DNA of 64,000 nucleotides from Pseudomonas sp. LFM046 (GTDB taxonomy: Bacteria; Pseudomonadota; Gammaproteobacteria; Pseudomonadales; Pseudomonadaceae), in assembly GCF_000949385.2 (NCBI RefSeq), contig NZ_JYKO02000001.1, forward strand, positions 1,450,620 through 1,514,619, read 5' to 3'. Every line of letters starts with the position of its first letter. Position 1 is the stretch's first letter. Of the stretch, positions 33,103-39,831 are shown one piece after another. The position numbers and the translations under genes are program-made. The notes below the pieces were generated by a model that did not search any database, had not been told where the DNA came from, and was given only the letters and a program-made list of their open reading frames with translations.

Positions 33103-33918
33103 ATGAAGGTCGAACTCGTCCAACTCGCCGGCCGTGACGGCGATACCGCTTACAACCTGGAGCGCACCCTGAAGGCCATCGCCGCCTGCGCACCGGATAC
33201 CGACCTGGTGGTCTTCCCGGAAACCCAGCTGATGGGCTTCCCCACCGCAGACACCATCGCCGCCGTGGCCGAGCCGCTGGACGGTCCGAGCGTGCAGGCG
33301 GTGCAGCGTGCCGCCCGCGAGCGGGGCGTCGCCGTGGTGGTGGGCGTGGCGGAGAACGACGCCGGCACCTTCTACAACACGACCCTGCTGATCACCCCGG
33401 AAGGCATCGCCCTGCGCTACCGCAAGACCCACCTCTGGGCCTCGGACCGCGGCATCTTCACCCCGGGTGACCGCTACGCCACGGCGCTGTGGAAGGGCAT
33501 TCGCGTCGGCATCCTGATCTGCTTCGACATCGAGTTTCCTGAAAGCGCCCGCGCCCTGGGCCAACTGGGCGCCGAGCTGATCCTGGTGACCAACGGCAAC
33601 ATGGACCCCTATGGCCCCACTCACCGCACCGCGATCATGGCGCGTGCCATGGAGAACCAGGCCTACGCCGTGATGGTGAACCGGGTGGGCGAGGGCGATG
33701 GCGGGCTGGTGTTCGCCGGCGGCAGCGCGGTGGTGGACCCCTTCGGCCAGCTGCTCTGCGAGGCCGGTCGCGAGGAGTGCCGGCAGATCGTCGAACTGGA
33801 CCTTGCGCGCCTCGAGTCCGCCCGCCGCGATTACCGCTACCTGGACGAGCGCCGCCTGGTGCTGCCGGGTGAGCGCATCGACCACCCGGACGGCCGCCGC
33901 GAGCTGCTGATTTCCTGA
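33103..33918 (+). CDS. Carbon-nitrogen hydrolase (nitrilase superfamily)
   Basis: A 271-residue cytosolic amidase. The catalytic triad is visible: Glu40 (VVFPETQL), Lys108 (LRYRKTHLW) and Cys140 (GILICFDIEFPE). Length and motif spacing suit the amidase branch, such as omega-amidase or N-carbamoyl-type hydrolases, rather than true nitrilases. Next to a permease and homospermidine synthase, it could deaminate or decarbamoylate an imported polyamine or amide, but this is inference. A GC-stem/T-run terminator follows, so the permease may have its own promoter. Confidence 0.9.
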   Translation: MKVELVQLAGRDGDTAYNLERTLKAIAACAPDTDLVVFPETQLMGFPTADTIAAVAEPLDGPSVQAVQRAARERGVAVVVGVAENDAGTFYNTTLLITPEGIALRYRKTHLWASDRGIFTPGDRYATALWKGIRVGILICFDIEFPESARALGQLGAELILVTNGNMDPYGPTHRTAIMARAMENQAYAVMVNRVGEGDGGLVFAGGSAVVDPFGQLLCEAGREECRQIVELDLARLESARRDYRYLDERRLVLPGERIDHPDGRRELLIS

Positions 33919-33928
33919 TCCCGCTCCT

Positions 33929-33955
33929 GGCCGCCCCGACGCAGGGCGGCCTTTT
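33929..33955 (+). terminator. Rho-independent terminator after the nitrilase gene
   Basis: GGCCGCCC and GGGCGGCC pair around a 7-base loop and run into TTTTCC. Confidence 0.8.
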
Positions 33956-33997
33956 CCTGCTCTCTGCCACAACAACCAACAATTCGGAGTAACGGTA

Positions 33998-35320
33998 ATG
34001 GCTCAACTTCAGCGCACCCTGTCGTTGGGGGCGGTGGTGCTTTTCGGCATCGCCTACATGACCCCGATCATCGTCCTCGGCACCTTCGGCATCCTCGCCG
34101 ACACCACTGGCGGCGTCGTGCCGACGGCCTACCTGGCCGCTTCGGTGGCCATGCTCTTCACCGCCTTCAGCTACGCCCGCATGGCCGCCGCGTTCCCGGT
34201 GGCCGGTTCGGCCTACAGCTACGTGCGCCGCGCCATCAATCCCAAGCTCGGCTTCCTGGCCGGCTGGGCCGTGCTGCTGGACTACCTGTTCCTGCCCATG
34301 GCGATCTGGCTGATCGGCGCCGCCTACCTGCACTCGGCCTTCCCGGCGGTGCCCCAGGCGGTCTGGGTGCTGGCCTTTATCGGCGTCACCACCGCCATCA
34401 ACGTGGTGGGCCTGCGCCTGGCGAAGAACGTCAACGGCGCGCTGATGCTGGTGCAGTTCCTGGTGTTGGTGGCATTCGTGGTGCTCTGTGTGCACTACGT
34501 GCTGGGCGATGCCAGCCAGCCGCTGTGGTCCCTCGAACCCTTCCTCAAGGAGGGTATGCAGTGGCCGCTGATCATGGGCGGCGCGGCCATCGCCTGCTAT
34601 TCGTTCCTCGGCTTCGACGCGGTGAGCACGCTCACCGAGGAAACCCGTGACCCGCGCCGCACCATTCCGCGCGCCATTCTGCTGATCACCCTGATCGGCG
34701 GCGTGATCTTCATCGCCACGTCCTACTTCGTGCAGCTGGCCCACCCCTCCACCGCGTTCCAGAGTGCCGACTCGGCGTCCTACGAGATCGCCCGCAACAT
34801 CGGCGGCGACCTGTTCGTGTCGATCTTCCTCATCGGCCTGATCGTCGGGCAGTTCACCTCGGGCCTGTCGGCCCAGGCCAGTGCCTCGCGTCTGCTGTAC
34901 GCCATGGGCCGCGATGGCGTCCTGCCGCCGTCCCTGTTCGGCCGCCTGAGCGAACGCTTCGGCACCCCGGTGGGCAGCATCGTGCTCTGCGGCGCGGTGG
35001 CCCTGCTGGCGCTGCACATGGATGTGACCACGTCCACGTCCTTCATCAACTTCGGCGCCTTCCTGGCCTTCACCCTGGTGAACCTCTCGGTGATCTTCCA
35101 CTACTGGCTGAACGGCGAGCGCCGTGGCCCGCGCGAGTTGGTGCAATACCTGCTGTTCCCGCTGGCGGGGATGGTGGCGACCCTCTGGCTGATGGTCAGC
35201 CTGGATCACCTGGCGATCATCCTCGGCCTGTCCTGGCTGGCGCTTGGGGTCATCTACCTCGGCTGGCTCACCGGCGGATTCCGCCGCCAGCCGCCGGAGC
35301 TGAGCTTCGACGAAGCCTGA
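33998..35320 (+). CDS. APC-superfamily amino acid/polyamine permease
   Basis: A 440-residue protein with 12 predicted helices. The N-terminal GAVVLFGIAYMTPIIVLGTFG and ACYSFLGFDAVSTLTEETRDPRRTIPRAI match the APC family and resemble PuuP-type putrescine importers. The start has GGAGTAACGG upstream. Located between an amidase and homospermidine synthase genes it may import the polyamine substrate. Specificity cannot be read from the sequence. Confidence 0.88.
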   Translation: MAQLQRTLSLGAVVLFGIAYMTPIIVLGTFGILADTTGGVVPTAYLAASVAMLFTAFSYARMAAAFPVAGSAYSYVRRAINPKLGFLAGWAVLLDYLFLPMAIWLIGAAYLHSAFPAVPQAVWVLAFIGVTTAINVVGLRLAKNVNGALMLVQFLVLVAFVVLCVHYVLGDASQPLWSLEPFLKEGMQWPLIMGGAAIACYSFLGFDAVSTLTEETRDPRRTIPRAILLITLIGGVIFIATSYFVQLAHPSTAFQSADSASYEIARNIGGDLFVSIFLIGLIVGQFTSGLSAQASASRLLYAMGRDGVLPPSLFGRLSERFGTPVGSIVLCGAVALLALHMDVTTSTSFINFGAFLAFTLVNLSVIFHYWLNGERRGPRELVQYLLFPLAGMVATLWLMVSLDHLAIILGLSWLALGVIYLGWLTGGFRRQPPELSFDEA

Positions 35321-35381
35321 TGGACAGGCCGCCCTCTGGCCCGTCGTCCGCCTGGCGCGGGCAGGACTATGATCGGGTTAT

Positions 35382-35402
35382 GGGGCCGAGGTGTTCGGCC
35401 CC
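35382..35402 (+). terminator. Terminator-like hairpin between permease and hss
   Basis: GGGGCCGA and TCGGCCCC pair around a 5-base loop 40 bp before the homospermidine synthase start, without a T-run. Confidence 0.4.
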
Positions 35403-35441
35403 TGCGATCAACCTGCCGGTCATGGCAGCCGAGGGACGGCC

Positions 35442-36854
35442 ATGCACAAAACGCAACGGCTCCAGCGTCTGGATGGCCGCCTGGTCATGGTGGGGTTCGG
35501 TTGCATCGGGCAAGGCGTACTTCCCCTCCTGCTGCGCCACCTGAATCCGAACCCGGACCAGTTGCTGGTCCTGAGTGCGGAGGCGGCCGGCCAATCCGTC
35601 GCCGAGGCGCAAGGCATCACGTTCAGGCGGGTAGCCCTTGCACCGGACAATTACCGGGAGACACTCGCCCCGTTGCTGGGGCCGGGCGATTTCCTGCTCA
35701 ACCTCTCGGTGGGTGTTTCCACCCTGGCGCTGCTGGAGTTCTGCCGCGAGCGCGATGTGCTCTACCTGGACACCTGTATCGAGCCCTGGCCGGGCGGCTA
35801 CACCGATCCGCAACGTCCACTGTCCCAGCGCACCAACCATGCCCTGCGGGAAGCGGCGCTGGCGCTGCGCCGGCCGGGCGAAGATGCTCCCACCGCCCTG
35901 TTGACCCACGGCGCGAACCCCGGCCTGGTGTCGCATCTGGTCAAGCAGGCGTTGCTCAACCTGGCCAAGGACTGCGGCGAATCCGTTCAGGCGCCGATCG
36001 GGCGCGAGGCATGGGCCGCACTCGCCGAACACCTGGGGGTGCGCTGCATCCATATCGCCGAGCGGGACTCCCAGCAGTCGTTGCGCCGCAAACAGGACGA
36101 TGAGTTCGTCAACACCTGGTCCATCGCCGGCTTCATCGCAGAGGCCTGCCAACCGGCGGAGCTGGGCTGGGGGAGCCATGAGAGGAACCTTCCGCCGGAT
36201 GGCCACCGCCATGAGCGCGGCTGCCAGGCCGCGATCTACCTGCGCCGGCCAGGCGCCGCAACGCAGGTACGCACCTGGACGCCCAGCGGGCCGACGCTCG
36301 GCTATCTGATCACCCATGGGGAATCCATCTCCATGGCCGACTACTTCACCCTGGGGCCGGCCGAGAGCCCGCGCTACCGACCCACGGTGCTTTACGCCTA
36401 CCAGCCGTGTGACGACGCCGTGCTGTCCCTGCGTGAACTGGCGGCGCGCAACTGGCAGCCGCAACGCCGTGCCAGGTTGTTGCTCGACGACATCACCAGC
36501 GGCCATGACGACCTGGGCGTCCTGTTGCTTGGCCACGGGCGGCAGGCCTATTGGTTTGGCTCGCGGCTGTCCATCGAACAGGCGCGCGCACTCTGCCCAC
36601 ACAACAACGCCACCAGCCTGCAAGTGACCGCCTCGGTGCTGGCCGGCGTGGTCTGGACCCTGCGCAATCCGCGTCGCGGCATCCTTGAGCCGGATGAACT
36701 GCCCTACGCCGACCTGCTGGAGCTGGCGCGCCCCTACCTGGGTGAGCTGATGGGCTTCTACACCGACTGGACTCCCCTGCAGGGACGCGAACGGCTGGTG
36801 GCGGAAACCCTGGACCGCGACGACCCCTGGCAGTTCGTGAACGTCCGCGCCTAG
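35442..36854 (+). CDS. hss: Homospermidine synthase
   Basis: A 470-residue NAD-dependent enzyme that makes sym-homospermidine from putrescine, through a dehydroputrescine intermediate. The Rossmann start is VMVGFGCIGQGVLPLLLRHL. Bacterial homospermidine synthase hallmarks follow: DVLYLDTCIEPWPGGYTD, THGANPGLVSHLVKQAL and KQDDEFVNTWSIAGFIAEACQPAELGWGSHE. The start is the ATG at 35442; a longer frame upstream begins inside the preceding hairpin. Homospermidine synthase is uncommon among pseudomonads relative to spermidine synthase, but codon use looks like its neighbours. Confidence 0.93.
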   Translation: MHKTQRLQRLDGRLVMVGFGCIGQGVLPLLLRHLNPNPDQLLVLSAEAAGQSVAEAQGITFRRVALAPDNYRETLAPLLGPGDFLLNLSVGVSTLALLEFCRERDVLYLDTCIEPWPGGYTDPQRPLSQRTNHALREAALALRRPGEDAPTALLTHGANPGLVSHLVKQALLNLAKDCGESVQAPIGREAWAALAEHLGVRCIHIAERDSQQSLRRKQDDEFVNTWSIAGFIAEACQPAELGWGSHERNLPPDGHRHERGCQAAIYLRRPGAATQVRTWTPSGPTLGYLITHGESISMADYFTLGPAESPRYRPTVLYAYQPCDDAVLSLRELAARNWQPQRRARLLLDDITSGHDDLGVLLLGHGRQAYWFGSRLSIEQARALCPHNNATSLQVTASVLAGVVWTLRNPRRGILEPDELPYADLLELARPYLGELMGFYTDWTPLQGRERLVAETLDRDDPWQFVNVRA

Positions 36855-36997
36855 CCCCTGTGAGGCCTGTTGACGAGTGCCCTGACCGTCTGATCCCGAT
36901 GTGGGCACGATGCGATGGGCGGGGGTTGGATGGATGGTGAATGGCCTGATCACTTGCGTAGAATTGGCCGCTTCGTCGTACTTCACCCCTACATCAC

Positions 36998-37402
36998 ATG
37001 GCCTACCACGACCGATTCCGTCTCAGCTCCCACGCAGTAATCATCAACCAGGACAACCAGGTCCTGATGCTCAAGGCCACGTACGGAGAATGTGGCTGGG
37101 GTCTTCCAGGCGGCTCATTCGAACCGGGGGAAACCATTCACGAGGCCCTGGAGCGCGAGTGCAAGGAAGAACTCGGGGTTGGCGTGATCGCCCATCACCT
37201 GACCGGTGTCTACTACCACAGCGCTTATGAGTCGCAGTCCTTCATCTTCCGCTGTGACCTGGCCGACGACGGCCCCATCCAGCTCAGCTTCGAGCATTCC
37301 GAGTACCGCTTTTTTTCGCTGCACGAACTGAACCACATGCAGCGGCGACGGATCGAGGACTGCCTGAACTATTCCGGTATCGTGTCCAGCGCGAAATTCT
37401 GA
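36998..37402 (+). CDS. Nudix hydrolase
   Basis: A 134-residue protein with a perfect Nudix box at about residues 39-61 (GSFEPGETIHEALERECKEE followed by LGV), fitting G-x5-E-x7-REUxEExGU. Nudix enzymes hydrolyse nucleoside diphosphates linked to another moiety; the substrate is not predictable. FSEHSEYRF-like text after the box and the short length suit MutT/ADP-sugar types. It follows hss after 143 bp, with its own upstream region. Confidence 0.92.
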   Translation: MAYHDRFRLSSHAVIINQDNQVLMLKATYGECGWGLPGGSFEPGETIHEALERECKEELGVGVIAHHLTGVYYHSAYESQSFIFRCDLADDGPIQLSFEHSEYRFFSLHELNHMQRRRIEDCLNYSGIVSSAKF

Positions 37403-37765
37403 GCAAGGCACCGCTGGGAAGCACTTCATTTGAACCTGGAAAGCAATGTCCTGACGACGTGGTCATGAGTCACCGGCTCTACCGGTGACGATTCGACTGC
37501 CCGGGCGAGCAGGGTGAAGCCGATCCGGTAGGGTGCGCCGTGCGCACCGGTGGTTGGACGGGGTGCTGAAGCCGATCCCGGAATCGGTGCGCACAGCACA
37601 CCCTACGGTCCAGACCGGGCGAAAGGGGGCTACCTACTGCCATCCACCAACTGAGCGCTTGCGCTCGAAGTGCAGCATTGCAGTCGCCAAATTGAGGCGC
37701 ATGGCTCTCGTCTGACGTGCGGTCTAGGCTGGTCTGATGGTTCCCATCGATACGAGGTGTACGCC
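37403..37765. other. Gene-free stretch before the SDR gene
   Basis: This 363-bp gap holds no convincing gene. It contains a long palindromic element (37528-37606) and the SDR leader. A GTGCGCC-type repeat dominates it, and I see no RNA gene. Confidence 0.7.
37528..37606. repeat. Long palindromic repeat (GTGCGCC family, copy A)
   Basis: GTAGGGTGCGCCGTGCGCAC starts at 37528, and GTGCGCACAGCACACCCTAC ends at 37606, an imperfect inverted repeat. A related copy lies at 38568-38620, so the two bracket the SDR gene. Confidence 0.7.
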
Positions 37766-38542
37766 ATGCACGCACCAGGACAACGGCTGCTCAACAAGGT
37801 CGCGATCATCAGTGGTGGCGCAGGTGGTTGCGGTGAGGCCGCCAGCCGTCTGTGCGCCGCCGAAGGGGCCAAGGTTGTGATCATCGATCGCGATGGCGAC
37901 GCCGCCCAGGAGCTGGTCAGGCAGATCAAGGCCGCTGGAGGCGAGGCGATCGGGGTGGGCGCCGATGTTTCCTGTGCGGATCAGGTGAAGTCGGCGGTGG
38001 CGGTCGGCGAGGCCGCGTTTGGCGGCGCGGATGTGCTCTTCAATCATGCCGGCACCCTGATCGTGAAGCCGTTCCTCGATGTCGAGGAGGACGAGTGGGA
38101 CTGGCTGATGGCGGTCAACGTCAAGAGCATGTACCTGATGACCCGAGCCGTGCTGCCGCAGATGCTGGCCAAGGGCAAGGGCAGCATCGTCTGCACGTCC
38201 TCCATTTCGGCGGAATACGCCACGCCCGGCGAGGTGGTCTACAACGCCACCAAGGGCGCTTGCCAGATGTTCGCCAGGGCCATCGCCGTCGAATTCCGCG
38301 ATCGCGGCATCCGTTGCAACGCCGTCGCGCCGGGCTTCATCCGCACTGCCCACGGCATACGCGAGATGAAAGAGTTGCAGGCGATGGGGGTGGACGCCAG
38401 CGAAGCCGCCATTTCGTTGCAGCAGGGCCGCCTGTGCGAGCCGGAAGAAGTGGCGCGCGCCGCCTTGTTCCTGGCGTCGGACGAGGCGTCTTTCGTCAAC
38501 GGGGCGCGCCTCTTTGTGGATAACTGCTTCTCGTCCGTTTGA
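37766..38542 (+). CDS. SDR-family oxidoreductase
   Basis: A 258-residue classical short-chain dehydrogenase. The cofactor motif is SGGAGGCGEAA (about residues 16-26), NHAG lies near 92, and the catalytic residues are in TSSISAEYATPGEVVYNATKGA (Tyr...Lys, about 140-158). The C-terminal FLASDEASFVNGARLFVDNCF is typical of 3-oxoacyl-ACP reductase-like or sugar-alcohol-type SDRs. The ATG at 37766 is chosen because an upstream frame overlaps the repeat. The gene is bracketed by two matching palindromes, which may mark an inserted segment. Confidence 0.92.
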   Translation: MHAPGQRLLNKVAIISGGAGGCGEAASRLCAAEGAKVVIIDRDGDAAQELVRQIKAAGGEAIGVGADVSCADQVKSAVAVGEAAFGGADVLFNHAGTLIVKPFLDVEEDEWDWLMAVNVKSMYLMTRAVLPQMLAKGKGSIVCTSSISAEYATPGEVVYNATKGACQMFARAIAVEFRDRGIRCNAVAPGFIRTAHGIREMKELQAMGVDASEAAISLQQGRLCEPEEVARAALFLASDEASFVNGARLFVDNCFSSV

Positions 38543-38567
38543 GGTTGGGGAGGATTGCGCGTCCACC

Positions 38568-38620
38568 GTAGGGTGCGCCGTGCGCACCGATTCCCGGATC
38601 TGCCCTGTGCCGCACCCTAC
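38568..38620. repeat. Palindromic repeat (GTGCGCC family, copy B)
   Basis: GTAGGGTGCGCCGTGCGCAC starts at 38568 and a shorter right arm ending GCACCCTAC closes it at 38620. It lies between the SDR gene and the convergent fruR gene. Confidence 0.7.
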
Positions 38621-38642
38621 CGGGTCGTTGCAACCATGGCCC

Positions 38643-39626
38643 TCAGCGCTGCTTGAGCTTGCGCGCCACACCCCGCACACCCGGCTCGTACAGCTCCTGT
38701 TCCACCGCCGCCAGGGCCAGGCGCAGGACCTGGTCGGCGATCAGCTCGTGCTGCTGGTACATGGAGTTCACCGGCAGCGGCAGGAAGTCCAGCAGTTGGG
38801 TGTCACCGAAGGTGCCCACGCGCATGCCTTCCGGCCAGTCGCCGCGTTCCCGCAGGACATCCAGCACCCCGGCCAGCAGCACGTAGGCGGTGGTAATCAG
38901 CACATCCGGCAGTTGGTCCTTGTGCTCCAGCAACTCGGTCATCAGGCGTCGCCCGCATTCGCGGCTGTAGTCCTCGCCCTGAACCTCCAGCACCTCGCAC
39001 TTCAGCCCGGCCAGGGCATCGCGGAAGCCCGCGCTGCGCTCGGCGCTGGTGGGCAGTTCCGGTCGCGCGCCGAGCAGGGCGATGCGCCGGGGGACGGGGT
39101 CGAGCAGGCTGCAGGTGAGTTGCCGGGCCGCCTCACGGTCGTCGCTGACTACGGTGCAGAAGCGTTTGGGGTCGCGCGCCCGATCCACGGCGATTACCGG
39201 CAGGCCTTCGTCCAGCAGTTGCTCCAGGCTGGCGTCGTCATCCGGCAGGCAACTGGCGACGATCAGCGCATCGCAACGCCGCGCGCGGAACAGCTTGAGC
39301 AACTGGCGCTCGCTCTCCGGCTCGTCGTCCGAGCTGGCAATCAGGAGCTGATAACCCCGCGCTCGGGCGCCCTGTTCCAGCAGCTTGGCCAGGCGGGCGT
39401 AGCTGGGGTTTTCCAGGTCCGGGAGGATGAAACCCAGGGTGCGTGTCTGCCGGCTGCGCAGCCCGGCGGCCTGGGGGTTGGGCTTGAAACCATGCTCGTC
39501 CACCACCGCCTGTACCCGTTCCACGGTGGCCGGGCTGATGCGCTTCTGCTCGGCCTTGCCGTTGATCACGTAGCTGGCCGTGGTCACGGAAACACCGGCG
39601 AGGCGGGCGATATCGCTGAGTTTCAA
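38643..39626 (-). CDS. fruR: Catabolite repressor/activator Cra (FruR)
   Basis: A 327-residue LacI-family regulator. The helix-turn-helix is at the N-terminus (KLSDIARLAGVSVTTASYVINGKAEQKRISPATVERV), followed by a periplasmic-binding-like core that in Cra binds fructose-1-phosphate. I place the start at the TTG at 39626: it gives the known LKLSDIARLAGVS N-terminus and has AGGAG eight bases upstream, while the ATG at 39659 is 11 residues further out without a ribosome site. Divergent from fruBKA, it represses that operon in the absence of fructose-1-phosphate. Confidence 0.93.
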   Translation of the reverse strand: MKLSDIARLAGVSVTTASYVINGKAEQKRISPATVERVQAVVDEHGFKPNPQAAGLRSRQTRTLGFILPDLENPSYARLAKLLEQGARARGYQLLIASSDDEPESERQLLKLFRARRCDALIVASCLPDDDASLEQLLDEGLPVIAVDRARDPKRFCTVVSDDREAARQLTCSLLDPVPRRIALLGARPELPTSAERSAGFRDALAGLKCEVLEVQGEDYSRECGRRLMTELLEHKDQLPDVLITTAYVLLAGVLDVLRERGDWPEGMRVGTFGDTQLLDFLPLPVNSMYQQHELIADQVLRLALAAVEQELYEPGVRGVARKLKQR

Positions 39627-39712
39627 GCTGACGACTCCTGTTATGCGGATGTGTTTCATCGGGCGGGCTTCAAGAATCGAAGATTATCGAGTAACGTGCC
39701 TTCTTAGTTTAG

Positions 39713-39724
39713 TGAAACGATTCA
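39713..39724. promoter_or_regulatory. Consensus Cra/FruR operator upstream of fruB
   Basis: TGAAACGATTCA is an almost perfect palindrome and fits the published E. coli Cra core TGAAWCGNTTCA on both strands. It lies 87 bp from the fruR start and 108 bp from the fruB start, so one site could control both. Confidence 0.8.
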
Positions 39725-39831
39725 GCAGGCGTTCTGTCTACGCTTCATCCAGTCGAATCGACGGCTGGTACGCGCCGCTGATGGCCGGTTATTACGACAA
39801 GAAGGGCTCAAGGCCCGTGAGAGGTGTAGCG

